Source: Takashimella koratensis (lineage: Eukaryota > Basidiomycota > Tremellomycetes > Trichosporonales > Tetragoniomycetaceae). Taken from it: a DNA stretch of 64,000 nt. The position numbers and the translations under genes were made by a program. Shown here in pieces: positions 11,617 through 25,509 of this stretch (within the stretch, counting starts at the first letter, position 1; every line of letters starts with the position of its first letter). The DNA lies in NCBI GenBank assembly GCA_003116875.1, contig BCKT01000001.1, forward strand, positions 1,669,486 to 1,733,485. Direction: 5' to 3'. A model generated the notes under the pieces. The model did not search any database. It had not been told where the DNA came from and saw only the letters and a program-made list of their open reading frames with translations.

Positions 11617-13482
11617 CTAACCGACACTCTTTCTTGGTCGACCTCGTTTTGGTGGGTTCGCGGCTCTTTCAGCCCTCTTGGCCTCTTCAGCGGCAGTCAA
11701 AATCTTCTTCGGTCGACCTCGACCCCTTTTAGCTACTGGTCCCTCACCTCCGTCTACATCCGCACCTTCCCTTACCCCTGCCCCTGCCTCTACCTTTGCT
11801 GCACTTGACTCGGCTACACCTTTCGGAGCAGGTTTCGCTTTGGATACACTCTTTGAGATTTTCAAGTCGGGCGCGGGTCGTTTCTTTGACGATTTCGAGT
11901 TTGACGCAGAGGTAGAGCCAACAGATTCCTCGGTGATCACTTTTCTTGGTCGACCACGTTTCCCCGTCTTCACAATCGCATTCGCAGTCTTAATTTCGTC
12001 ACTCGTCCCCGCTTCTACTACCGAAGCCGCGACAGTCGATTTTGTTTCTCCTTGGGGACCAGTCGCCGTGGTAGTGGAGCCGTTGACACCACCTTTGAAC
12101 CCGATAGCAACGATCGCGTCGTATGCCTGCTGAGTGACGGGTTGAACACCTGATAAATTCGAACGAACGATCAGCATCGATTCCTCGACTCTCGAGTTTC
12201 CAATATCCAACCACGTTCTGTCTGCCTGGAATCGACTTACTCAACCGACCCCGATTCACAAGCGCCATAGCTTTGATCGCGGCCAACCCTTCTTTCCCGA
12301 TATAACCCACCTCCTTTGGCGGACTCGACTGGGTACATAGGTTTTTGACCTCTGCCAAAGTCACTGGCGTAGGCAGACGGGCAATGAATCGGACCGAGAC
12401 CTGCGGGCTGGAGTTAGTTTCTTACTATGTTGCTGTATTACAGTATTACTGAGTCGATGGACTGATGGAATTGTGGGACCGGATGATGAGATGACGCACC
12501 ATGTACCATGTCGGCTTGGACTCGACCGACTTGGGATCGTAGTATGGATGATCCCTACGGCGGGGTTAGTACAATCCGAGGATACTGAGTATCTATCATC
12601 ACGACGGTCGTGGTGATACCGTACTGTTACAACTCACGATGCGAAAGCAGTATCTACACCTGAGGTCAGCGCTGGTCCGGAGTACCGTTGGCTTGCAGAG
12701 GGAAACGAAAGCGACTTACGGTCTGGATACCCTTCTTTCGCGACTTCGGCAATGGCGAAGACACCTAGGGATGTTAGTGATTGAAAGATGGTATGAACAA
12801 AGGCGTTGAGAAGAGGCGAGCGTACCGGGCACTTTACAGTTGCTGTGGTAGAACAAGACCTGTAGTCGTCAGTACGAAGGTCAGTGAAAGAGGCAGAAAA
12901 ATATAGCTCGCCCAAAAGAACAATGGAGGAGGAGGAATCAAGGAAGTGTAAACTGACCTTGTCACCAAGTCGCATTTGATCTTTCATGATGTTCTTTGCC
13001 TCATGATTCCGCACACCTAGGTGAGTTTAGCGACATCACGCGGTGTAGCCCAGATGAGAGGGTACATAGAATACAGAGTTGGGAGAGGGGAAAGGAGTGA
13101 GGAGTTTGGACTGACCGTCCCATGGTGAGATGCTGTTCGGTGTCAGCGTGGATCCAAGGGTAGGATGTGCATGGTAGAGGCGTAGATGAACTCACCCGAT
13201 CTGTTCAAAGTCGTCGACGGAGAACTAGAGTAACGCGGGTAGATTAGATCAGTAATTGTCCCAATGAGATTGTCGATGGCAGGCACGGAAGGGGGAGCAT
13301 GTAACAGCTGCGATCCTAGGGTATGGGGTAATGACAAGGTGTGACAAGGTGACTAGTACATGACGTATCTGTATCCCGACGGAGTGGACAGGTCTGTAGC
13401 TCGAGTGATGGACCCAACCCACCTTGACGTCTTTGCCCTTGACGATACGCGAGTCGGGCTCGGCTTTCATGAGCCACGGCAT
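11617..13482 (-). CDS. EVE-domain (THYN1-like) protein with three AT-hooks
   Basis: The N-terminal 170 residues are an EVE domain of the thymocyte nuclear protein 1 type: PWLMKAEPDSRI at the start, FSVDDFEQIG, DGVRNHEAKNIMKDQM, then GDKVLFYHS, GVFAIAEVAKEGYPD and WYMVSVRFIARLPTPVTL, spread over eight or more exons. EVE domains have a PUA-like fold and bind modified bases or RNA. The C-terminal half (11617-12210) is Ser/Lys/Ala-rich and holds three AT-hook cores: GKRGRPRK near 11960, RGRGRPKK near 11710, KRGRPRKS at the very end before TAG at 11617-11619. This suggests a DNA-bound nuclear reader. The start at 13482 is the conservative choice; an upstream exon with ATG at 13843 would splice in frame (GTAAGT near 13788, CAG at 13493) and add about 19 residues. 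Confidence 0.88.
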
Positions 13483-13843
13483 GGTGATATACTGTGAGTG
13501 AGCAGTCAACCGAAGGTGGGGTTAGAGATAGGAGACTGTTGTTGATAAGGTGTGTTTGCCGGACTCCGGAGAGTCGTGTAAACCACGTGCAGCTGATCAA
13601 CTGGACGCGTAGGGAACGACCCCATCCATGTAATGTTCAGGCACAGAGGCGAGAAGGGTTGAAGAGGACCGATCACGTGAGACGATGGTGAGGGGAAGGA
13701 AGCGTCGGCGTTAAGAAATGTCGCAAGTGTCGGAGTTAAGCGTGCCTCGTGTATGGGGATGGAGAATAGGTCAAGTGGGTGCCACACTTACCCGGTGCCA
13801 GAGTTGGAGTTGTAGTAAATCGCCGAAACGCCGTGGGGTCATC

Positions 13844-13973
13844 TGCGACCCTGGTGGGTCATTGTGGGTTTGGTTTAGTCGCTGCCACCCTGCCTGCGCT
13901 CGAGGTTGAATTTTACATTTGGGTATTTTTTCATCTCGTTCTCTCTCTTCTTGTACATCAAACATCATTCAAA
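13844..13973. promoter_or_regulatory. Short divergent promoter between EVE gene and RPS4
   Basis: If the upstream EVE start at 13843 is used, only 130 bases separate it from the RPS4 ATG at 13974. The RPS4 side is CT-rich (about 13930-13960). No clear TATA box. If the EVE start is 13482 the region is larger but contains an intron in the EVE leader. Confidence 0.4.
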
Positions 13974-15713
13974 ATGGTAAGTCAACCGTCGAGGTCAAGC
14001 AAGGGGATCTTCTCAGAACATGGCTCGGCGGATTTGAGAGATCGGGCAGAGACAGGTAGATGGAGTTGGGAGATGGGAGTTGGCGATGTTCGTGGGCGGT
14101 CTGGTGGAAAAGGTCGAAGAGTTGTGGGTACGACAAGGTCTGGACGACAACGACGAAAAAGGCGATGAGCGACTACGTTACGTCAGATACGATACGATCC
14201 TCGACACTCGACACTGGCTGCTCGATACTCGACAATGGATAGTATCGCACGCGGTTGGGCAGGGCGAGCGTTGAACGAAGTAAACTAGATCTAGTGATTC
14301 ACTTGTCATTGATCGTCCGACCGGGCCAACCAATACTGTACCCACCAGACAACGATAATATCACCACAAAGCGACAACGAATAAGAGAGAGGTGGATTCG
14401 AAGATGGAAGATACTCTGCGAGAGGGATCGTGGGAGAAATGGATGTGTGGAAGGGGGGAAGAGGGGATCTGCTGAGACTGTTCTGAGATCAACCCCTGGC
14501 TGTGACCGAATCCGATCACCGTTGAAGAGTCGTGCTGACCCGTGTGCAGGGTCGCGGTCCTAAGAAGCACATGAAGCGCCTTGCGGCTCCGTCGTCGTGG
14601 ATGCTCGACAAACTCGGCGGCACCTACGTGAGTGTCTCCTTACCTCGACATAACCCCACCCACAACCCGTTCACTTTCGATCATCTTCACCCACCTCTTG
14701 GATTCGCAGCTTGATAGTCGAACACTTCACTGACAAGCCACCAGGCCCCGCGCCCATCCCCCGGTCCGCACAAGCTCCGCGAGTGCCTCCCCCTCACCGT
14801 CTTCCTCCGTAACCGCCTCAAGTACGCCCTCAACGGCAAGGAGGTTACCTCGATCGTTCAGCAGCGTCTCATCCAGGTCGACGGCAAGGTCCGCACTGAC
14901 GAGACCTACCCGACTGGTTTCATGGGTGAGTGCGAAGATGTTCAGTTAGAATGAAGCGGGTCGAAGCAGGGTTGGGATGTATGGCGGTGGAGAAAAAGAA
15001 TGAGACCGCGATGAGGAGATTTTTTTTCTTCTTTTTTCATAATCCCCATCAACATGTGCTAACCACTACCTAGACGTCATCACCATTGAGCGCTCCGGCG
15101 AGCACTTCCGTCTCCTTTACGACGTCAAGGGCCGATTCACCATCCACCGCATTACCCCCGAGGAGGCTTCTTTCAAGCTCCTCAAGGTTCGCAAGCACCA
15201 GCTCGGTTCCAAGGGTGTCCCTCACATTGTCACTCACGACGGCCGTACCATCCGTTACCCTGACCCGGCGATCAAGGTCAACGACACTGTCAAGTTTGAC
15301 TTTGTTCAGAACAAGATTGTCGACCACATCAAGTTTGAGCCCGGAAACGTCGTCATGATCACCGGTGGTCGTAACATGGGTCGTTCGGGTGTTATCGTCC
15401 ACAAGGAGAGGCACCTCGGTGGTTTCGACATTGTTCACGTCCGTGACGTCCTCGACAGGACCTTTGCTACTCGGTGAGTGTCGAGCGTCGCCGTGGGCAT
15501 TGCGACGTGACGTCGAGTGTCGCCCTCAACTCCCTTCGTCTCCCTCCTCTCACATGTACCCGGACTTCACTAACTCCTCCCAGCATCGGCAACATCTTCG
15601 TCATTGGTGAGGGCGCCAAGGCCCAGATCTCGTTGCCCAAGGGCAAGGGTGTCAAGCTCTCGATCGCCGAGGAGCGTGACCAGCGCCGACGCCAGCGTGC
15701 CCAGGAGGCCTAA
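13974..15713 (+). CDS. RPS4: 40S ribosomal protein eS4 (RPS4)
   Basis: Structural protein of the small cytosolic ribosomal subunit. Exon 1 codes only the start ATG (13974-13976), followed directly by GTAAGT; intron 1 runs 13977-14549 (573 nt). Exon 2 begins [26 protein letters not shown]. Later exons carry [21 protein letters not shown], the S4-like RNA-binding part, the [17 protein letters not shown] block, the KOW-like [14 protein letters not shown], and [20 protein letters not shown] near the end. The stop is TAA at 15711-15713. About 260 residues, normal for eS4. Four introns; a 5' intron right after the ATG is common in fungal ribosomal protein genes and may boost expression. Confidence 0.97.
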
Positions 15714-16173
15714 GCGGGGCGAGGAGCGGGAGGTAGTCGGGCATTCGTGGTTAGGGAGTCTACTTGCTCAACAGAGAGAGGTGTGGAATAACCCTATTTC
15801 TGAAACTACGAATCTTGCCTTAGTTTGCCAACCCGATTCTTTTCGTACGGCTAGGTTTACTTGGATGCGATTGTATGATGTGGGACGGGATGATGCACAT
15901 TTTCATTCTCACTGTAGAGGCTGGGTCGAAGAGAGGTGCGAGGTGCCACAAGAAAATGACTGAGAGTCACGTGTTAGATTGTGCTTTGTGCTAGACGATG
16001 GCTATGACATAGCCGTTGCTACAAAGGAATGTGTGTATGTGTGTGTGTGTGTGTATGTGGTGCACAGGTGCACAGGACACCCTCACAACGGCACAACCTT
16101 GTACTCGTTCATCCACTCCATCACCCATCACAATTAGCCAACACACAACCACAACCTCACTCACCAACCCAAC
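15714..16173. other. Intergenic with TG microsatellite
   Basis: RPS4 3' region and leader of the next gene. A (TG)n tract with two TA interruptions lies at 16031-16059. The 60 bases before the ATG at 16174 are CA-rich. Confidence 0.6.
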
Positions 16174-17134
16174 ATGCAGAACGTCCTCGTAAGTGGCTCA
16201 AGTGACTCACTGCATCCGTCTCCATGTCGCAACACCCTCCTCTCAATCAAACTCGTCCACGCGCTCACGGTCCATGTTCGTTGGGCTCGTATAGGACGCC
16301 GCCAACACGGTCGCTACCCACGCTACGAACCTGGCCTCTACCGCCGCATCCACTGCCGCGACCCACCTTGGTCTCTCCAACGCGTCTGCCCCCGGCCTCC
16401 CGCACACCCAGGCCCACGAGCACAACTCGCCCCTCCCGCCAGACAGCGAGGTCGGCGCTGTCAAGAAGATGGACGCAGAAGGCTTGGCCGTCTTCGAGGC
16501 TGACAGTGTCAGGCACGAGGTTTTGGTCAAGATCAACCAGCTGGCTATGTAAGTCGATGGATTTGAGATACAGACGAGTTGGGAGGTTGGAAGGTTGGGG
16601 TTTGGGGTTTGCTGATGAGAATAGCGACGATAAACGCCATGGGCTCAAGGAAGTCGCTTCGCTCGACCTCTACATCGAAGGCGGTGACAAGAAAGGTATC
16701 TCCGTGAGTAAGACACAACGACAAGACCTCTTTCATCTCAACCCCACCTAACACGGGTTTAGTACTACCACCCTCTACGCTACTTTACCGTCACTCGACC
16801 TATGGGGATCGACTACATCGGCGAAGTCGAGATTGAGGAGGGCAAGTCTCTTCACAGTGAGTTTGGAGTTGAAAGTTACAGGTAACAGTCATACAAGTTA
16901 AGGTGACAGGTCATTTGGAGAGAACGAGCTGATAGATTTCGCCTTGTCCCCATCCCTTCCCTTCCCTTCCCTTCCCTTCCCTTCCCTTCCCTTCCTTTCC
17001 TCCCCCACTCAGTCCGCTGCCACAAGCGCACCGAGCACGCGCACGCCTCGTTCCACTCCATCGATACCAGGCCTTCCGGCGAAGGCGGGGCGGTGTTCAC
17101 CACTGGCGACGCTCTCGGCTGGTTCGACTACTAG
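16174..17134 (+). CDS. Hypothetical protein, about 195 residues
   Basis: Not recognised. Exon 1 codes MQNVL at 16174-16188; after an intron the protein continues DAANTVATHATNLASTAAST, an Ala/Thr-rich amphipathic stretch, then a His/Pro-rich part. A better conserved-looking domain follows: HEVLVKINQLAI, HGLKEVASLDLYIEGGDKKG, YYHPLRYFTVTRPMGIDYIGEVEIEEG, and the end TGDALGWFDY with TAG at 17132-17134. Mixed beta-strand character suggests a small globular domain. Five exons with canonical splice sites and a consistent frame support a real gene. The intron 16857-17012 contains a CCCTT repeat. No signal peptide or membrane segment. Confidence 0.7.
16954..16995. repeat. (CCCTT)n microsatellite in an intron
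   Basis: About eight tandem CCCTT units inside intron 16857-17012, forming the pyrimidine-rich stretch shortly before the CAG acceptor at 17010-17012. Confidence 0.9.
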
Positions 17135-17589
17135 TCGCTGACGTCTGCGACAAGGTTCCCCTTGCGGCCGACTATCGACTGTGTTGTCCCCAATACTAAG
17201 CTTGACTAAAACAGAAAACAGAAACGGCCCCCAAAAAAAGAACAGAAACGAGAAACGACTGAACGAGCCCGACCTTGAACGAGAATGAATCGTGAGCGTT
17301 TAAGAATGATGGATTAGTGGAGAGAGATAGGTGTGTCGAGGTAGTGGTACATGTACAACACAGCTACGAGGACGAGAACGATACGTGACGAAGCTAGCTC
17401 GGACGGTATGAAATGATGTGATGAGTGTCTATCAAATCTCGTGATATCTACAGAATCCCAAGTCTTAGCCTTCCACAGCATCCACAGTCCTCTCTCTCCC
17501 TCTCTTCCTCCCTCTCCACCTCTCTCCCTCTCACCCATTCTCTGGTCTGTACCCAGATTACCCTTCCCGTTTACCTCACTCGCAAAGCA
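17135..17589. other. Convergent 3' intergenic region
   Basis: Presumed 3' UTRs of the hypothetical gene (+) and RIO2 (-), A-rich near 17205-17260 and CT-rich near 17480-17550. No gene seen. Confidence 0.5.
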
Positions 17590-19699
<2,110 letters not shown>

Positions 19700-19962
19700 G
19701 ATGAAGTCTGGCGAGAGAGGTGAGTGGTAGAAGCAGAGGTGGAGCTGGGGCAGCTGTGGTGAATGTAATGTTCCCAGTTGTCGGTTAGTGAACAGCAACA
19801 GAGTGGATCGAAAATTCAAAATCTCATGAACAAGGTCACGTGACTGCACGACTGAGCTTGACAACGATGACATCCTCCACTCTACCTTTGTGTCTTGTCC
19901 CTCTACGTAACCAAACCACTGGCGATACCTCGAGACACCAAAACTTACTTTCGGAGAAGACC
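19700..19962. promoter_or_regulatory. Divergent promoter of RIO2 and CCDC124 genes
   Basis: Only 263 bases separate the two start codons, so the core promoters must be shared or overlap. No obvious TATA box; a CACGTGAC-type E-box-like core (TCACGTGAC) lies at about 19836-19844, near the middle. Confidence 0.6.
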
Positions 19963-21327
19963 ATGCCGCCAAACAAGGGAGGAAACGCGAAGAAAGAGTC
20001 TGGGCGTGCAAAGAAGGCCGAGAATGAGGTAGGTCAAGACGGTCTAGGGTTTCGGCCGAGCCGAGTGGAAAGAGGCGAAGGGGCATCGTGTGCGCTGTCA
20101 GTCGGGTCAAACGACGGCAGCGAGGACGGGGTACACATGTGTTTTGGAAGAGATGCAGATTATCCGTCCGGTAGTGGATAGAGCTGAAAGCACCGTTCAT
20201 GCTGATCTCATCTACAGGCTAAGAAAGCCGACGCCGCGACCAAGGTGAAGGAAGCCAAGGAAGCCGAAGACTGGAAGGCTGGCTGTAAGTGAAGCCTCTT
20301 CTTGCATTCAGAGGTGTTGCTAGACGACGAGCTGTCCTCGTCTATGACCCATCATTCTCCCATGAGATCTGAAAGCACTGCTGATCTAGTTTCACCTTTC
20401 CCTCTTTCACTCAACTGTGATCACAGCCAAGGGCGTATCAAAATCCGATGTTGAAGCAGCCAAGAAAGCGGAACTGGCCGCTAAAAAAGCTGAACGGGCT
20501 GCTCTCCTTGCTGCTGAAGAGTCATCCATGCCTTCCAAACCCAAAGCCGCGCCTAAAGCAGGAAGCAGCAAGAAGAAGCCGGCTACGGACAAGATTGTTG
20601 CCTCTGGCGCGGGACTGGCGGCGTTCCGCGTCCCTGACCCCCTGGGACTGAGGAACGGGGACGAGGAGGAGAAAGAGGTCGCAGAATTGGGAGCGGTAGG
20701 CGTGGAACAGATGTTGGAGGCTATGGAGTTGGCGAATGCCAAGACGGATAACGAGACAATGGGTGCCAAGGTGAGTACCAAGGTGTCGGGGTGATGGTGT
20801 GATGGGGTGCTGGCAGGGCAGGGCGGAAGAGAGAAGAGAGAAGAGGTATAGGGGATAGAGATAGGAGGAGAACGCAAGCTGACGGTCCGCGATTTTGCTC
20901 AGGCCGGGTTAATCGAGAAGCACCCTGAGAGGAGGTTCAAAGCTGCCTTTGAGGCTTACCTTGAGCGCGAGCTTCCAATCCTCAAAGAGGATGTGAGTGG
21001 CTGCGTAACCTACCGAAAACAAGTCTACAACTGACATTCCTGATTATCTTGCCCTTCCTCGTTCCCTCCTTATCAACTTCGCAACACCTACTCGCCCCCA
21101 CCTACTTGAACAATCTCTCCAACCCTCGATTTGGGTTGCTGACATAGCACCCTGGCCTGAGGCAAAACCAAATGCGTGATATCTTGTTCAAGCAGTTCCA
21201 AAAATCACCCGAGAACCCGTTCAACCAGGTTTCAGTAGCTTACAATGCGTCAAAGGACGAAAGGGTCGATGCGTTGCGCCAGAATATGGTAGCTCGCGAG
21301 GCCAAGTACCGTGTCGAGCAAGACTAG
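19963..21327 (+). CDS. CCDC124 family ribosome-associated protein (Lso2-related)
   Basis: CCDC124/Lso2 proteins bind idle 80S ribosomes and help them restart after starvation. The ATG at 19963 begins MPPNKGGNAKKESGRAKKAENE, then a long Lys/Ala/Glu coiled coil over exons 2 and 3 (AKKAELAAKKAERAALLAAEE). The conserved C-terminal domain is HPERRFKAAFEAYLERELPILKE, then GLRQNQMRDILFKQFQKSPENPFNQ, the family signature, ending RVEQD with TAG at 21325-21327. The middle (SKPKAAPKAGSSKKKPA) is a basic linker. Five introns or so. About 240 residues, slightly longer than animal CCDC124. Function is inferred from the family; the S. pombe relative is also reported in stress responses. Confidence 0.88.
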
Positions 21328-21871
21328 GGCGCGAGTTGGAGAAGTCGGATCTGAAGAGGGTAGTCTGGTGGTCTAAAGGTCTGGCTAGAGGAGTGGGAGG
21401 AGTACATGAGATCAATCATTGCGAGAAGCGGCGGGGGAAGCAGAACGTGGAACGACAGTGTCTTACCAATCAGTCGTAGGCGTACGGACGGTTGTCAAGA
21501 TATGAAGGAGGGGAAGGAGATATGTATGTAGGCATAGGCATAGACCAGTGAATTCAAAGCTCTCAGTATTGGAGGAAGATGCAATGGTCAATAGCTGTCC
21601 AAGGTTTTGAGACGTGATCGCATTAGACTACATCGATACAGGCGTGTCTCAACCCCCCATCTATGGTCGTGAGAGATTACGAAATTGATCAGGACAGACG
21701 TAGGTACAACATACAATCCGCAGCTGCGTCAGGTACATGAAAGATCGAGCTGAGATGGGGGAATGGGAAAAATTGGTCAACAAGAGAAGATCAAACAGGG
21801 GAATAAGAGGGGCTCAGCATGAACACGACAAAAATGGGGAACGAAAAATAATATTCACTGCGGCACCTCGA
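21328..21871. other. Convergent 3' intergenic region
   Basis: Presumed 3' UTRs of the CCDC124 gene and GYP7. No coding signal. Confidence 0.5.
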
Positions 21872-24800
21872 CTAGACCGCCTTGCCCTTGCCCTTGGGCC
21901 TCCAACATTCAAGCAACTCTCTCAACTCTGGCCCGATCGTTATCTTCTTCTCTTTCCTATCCCTCTCCTTCTCCCCTACGCGTGGGGACGACGGTGTCGA
22001 GCTCGAGGTCGATTTCAAGTGCCCATCGCTCACTCGTCGACGACGGATGACCGACTCGTCTTCGCCTTCCCCAAGGGCATTCGCGTTCGCATTGGCGTGC
22101 TCGGCGTCGATCTCGTCGACTAGTTCGCGGAACGAGATGAATAGGACTTCGGCTTGAGCCAGGGTCGTATCGAGGTCGATCTGGGAAAGTCAGTTTGGAG
22201 CGTGATGAAGACATAGTGGAACTTGATACGAGTGATAAGAGAAAGGAAAGAGGAAATGACTTACGGTCCCGCTCAGGTCGTTGGCGTACTTGAGCACCTC
22301 GTCAAACTCGGTCAGGTACCGAATCAGCACGTCCCGGTGAGACTGCAGCACTGCGAGAGCGACAAACAAAACAAAGTGGTTCGAGTAGTAGTTGGTCCAC
22401 AATACCTGCGTCAAGAGCACACCAAGGCATCAGCTGTCCCTCAAGCAAAAATGATTTTGATCGAGATACCACTCGATAGCCAAACTCAAGCCCTCTCGTA
22501 GATGCAACTCACCTCCCAGAGTTTGATGACGTGCTCAAATTTGAACTCGCGCTTGAACGCGATTAGGATCCAGCGGAAACAGAAGAAGAGATTGAGTGAT
22601 TCGGTTCGTTCTGCATTGACGGTTAGTCGAGATATAGCGCGTGTTTGAAACTGCCAAATGGACGTACCGAGGTGAGAATACAGTTCCGGATCCATGACGC
22701 CAATGAGCTGTTGCAACGTGCTGAGCTGCTTCCTCATCCCGCTCTGATCACGGAGGAAGTTGGATTCCTATTCGATCAGAACAGACAAAGGTCGAGTGTC
22801 AGCACTGATTCTCATTCTTCTCATGCCTCGGACTCACCATCATTGACATGACGCCAACAAGACCCCAGAAAGCATCTGCCTCGTTGCCGTCGAACACGAC
22901 GTAAATGGGGCTCAGCAGATCCGACATGCCTAGGACGATACAAGTCAGTCCACATGTCCATCATATGAAACTCGGCTCTGAGAGGGATTGTCTTATAAGA
23001 TTGGGGGAAAGAGACAACGTACCTTGCACGTAGCCCAGCTCGGGGGAGTACATGTGATAAGTCATCAAAACCGTCCTCAATGCTGCGACATTACCTGTCC
23101 AAGCATGTCAGTTTCTGCCCCAAATTGATAATGCAACTGGGCCCAGTGCATAGCTGGAACACGGCAAAGACTCACGGTTCAAACTCGCTTTACCGCCTTC
23201 TTCCTCCTTGTCGTTGAGACCCTCCCACGAGGTCGCTGCGCCGCCAGCCTCCTTTTCCTGGTCACCGGCCTGTGCGATGTCGGGGCTGTGCGCATACATT
23301 GGCTGATTCCTATCAGTTCTCCTGCAGTCGACCTGTGGCACGTCAGCTCTTCCATTTTTTACTATCCCATTTAAATAGCACACAGGGCCACCAATGTCGA
23401 CATTAGCTCTACTCACGTCGATCCGGTGCCACTCTTCCTTCCACGCATCGGTCGCGTCCTTTGCACCCTCGAGCCACTTTGCCTTCAACGCCGCATACTC
23501 TTCTCTTTTCTCCTTGCGCATTTCCTCTCTCGCCGTTTTTCTCGCTTTCCAACCAACTTCCCCTCCTCCCACCCCGCCTACATTCCACGGTACTATACCC
23601 AACAACACTTCCCAAGCCTCCCTGCGAGCCCTTCGAGTTCCCGGCTCGCCTCCTTCAGACATCCCGCGCCGGAAAAGCTCACGACGGACGAACAGCTCGT
23701 CCCTACCCTGCGCGACGAACGAGTCCCAGTCCCGCGCAGAGATGGTGTGGTGTGGCGTACGCGTCGGTTTAGGGGTTGGCTTGGTTCGGCCCGACGCTCG
23801 AGGCAGAAGAGAGAAGACGCCAAGAGAGGAAGAGAGGAAGTCGTCTGAGCTAGCAGAGGAGGCTACGTCGATGCTTGATCGCCTCTGGCCTGCTCGAGAA
23901 GCCACTTCATCTCGTCGTGCACGTTCACCTTCTTCAGCGACGACACGCGCCCAGCGGGCAAGGTATAGCCTCGCCGATTCGAATTCACTCGCCACGTCGG
24001 GATTCTTCCCGATCTTGCTCCCGAGGCGCGCACGCTCCCACTCTCCCGGTGCAGTGACAAAGCTACGTACCGCTGGAGGCAGATGAGGAACCACGGGTTT
24101 GGCCAAGGGGTGGGACAAGACGTTTTGAGCTGCTCGTCGTGAGAAATTGGTGATGTTGGACAGACCGACGAGAAGCGAGTCTCTGGGAGTAGCCTGGCCG
24201 AGCACGGTGATCTGTGGATACTGCGCTCGGGGAGGGTACGGCGTCCTCGGTGAGCTAGGAGAGTTGGGGGTCGAGCTGGGCGCCGAGTTTCCGTTAACAC
24301 TGCCGTTAAAGCTGCTTTTGGTCGGGCTTGGCTTGGCGGCGGGTGGTGTCGGCTTGACCTCTTCGTAGTATCCAGCTTCGTGGACTTCGCGATCGTTCTT
24401 ACTCGGATTGATGAGCCACAGCTCGCCGCCGCGGTTGGCGTTGGCGGTGACAAGGCGGGACCGGAGCAAGGTGCATCGTTGTTCTAGCGTAGCCAAGAAC
24501 GGTGGGAACCCCCACTGCGAGCGAGGCGATGGTGTTTGGGCGGTACCAGGTGGAGGAGGGGACGCGAGCAGGGGCGACTCGTCGTCGTGGAAGTAGAGAG
24601 TAGGAAGGGATACACCTCCGGTCAAGCTGCACAGCGTCAGCAAGCCAGAAGAAGCAATGGTCTAGTGTTTACTTACTTGAAAGTCGCAGAGCCGTACCAA
24701 TGGGACAAGCTTGGCTAAGTAGGCGTTAGTTGACCAAAGCATACTGTGACATTAGCTCGCTGTTGCAAACGCACCGGGTATACAAGAATAGAGTAGAGCT

Positions 24801-25509
24801 CGGTCACGGGGACGGAGAAGGCATACTTTTCGCCTCGAGGCGGCGGGACAGAGACAAAGACGAAACCTGAGTGTCGGGTCAGTTGCGATCGTTACGATCT
24901 CCCCGAACTATGCTTTTGCCCGATGCACTCACCTTCCTCTTCCTCGTCATCCTTGGCTGATCCCGTGCTCTCCCTCTTCTCCACCTTCTGGTACCCTCTT
25001 CGATCCTCTTCGTCCATCCTCGCAACAAGCTCCTCGGGTATCCAGAATACAAGGGTCTCCTTGCGCTCTCCCATCCATCCGTCCTGGCCATGCTTGAGGG
25101 TCGGATCAGCCGGTGCTCTCGCTGCGGGTTTATCCACCTCAACGAGTCCGAGCGATCCCGAGATATTGTCCCTGTTGAAGCTGGTCGGGTGGATCGCTAC
25201 GTGGGATTTACAGAACAACAGGCGGGCTCGTTTCCCCGTGTGGTCGTCGCCGTTACTGTCTCCTCCTGCGACTCCTTTACCCTTGTCCGCGTGCGTGGTG
25301 CCGGGGGCCGGGAGGGTGGTGTTGGTAGTTGGTGCAGGTGACATTTGAGCAGAGGCGGCGGAATCCCCCGATCGGGAGACCAGGGAGATATGTTCATAGT
25401 CGTCCAAGACGTCGTGGTCGTGGTGATCCATACTGCTAGTGAGGGACAACTTGGAGGTCTGGGTCGAGAGCAGACGGTCGCCGTCGACGAGGGAAGGAGA
25501 AGTTGCCAT
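21872..25509 (-). CDS. GYP7: TBC-domain Rab GTPase-activating protein (GYP7/TBC1D15 type)
   Basis: Stimulates GTP hydrolysis by Rab GTPases, in yeast mainly Ypt7 at the vacuole. The start ATG at 25509 opens MATSPSLVDGDRLL. The N-terminal half contains a Rab-binding-type beta domain (RLLFCKSHVAIHPT, GFVFVSVPPP, SLPTLYFHDDESPLL) interrupted by Ser/Pro-rich linkers. The TBC domain runs from about 23650 to 22150: EAWEVLLGIVPW, the Arg-finger motif IDVDCRRTDR (IxxDxxR) split by an intron at about 23330-23415, the Gln-finger YVQGMSDLLSPIY near 23020-23050, then SLNLFFCFRWILIAFKREF and LWEVLWTNYYS. Both catalytic fingers are present. The end WRPKGKGKAV has TAG at 21872-21874. Roughly 950-1000 residues and at least nine introns. 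Confidence 0.9.

Noticed and set aside
12150..12180. GTTCGAATT on the minus strand as a tRNA B box
   Set aside because: Lies in an intron of the EVE gene; no matching A box or acceptor stem could be found. No tRNA, rRNA or CRISPR array is supportable in the window.
23394..24086. A 230-codon plus-strand frame
   Set aside because: Antisense to the Rab GAP exon; Ser/Arg-rich shadow without similarity.
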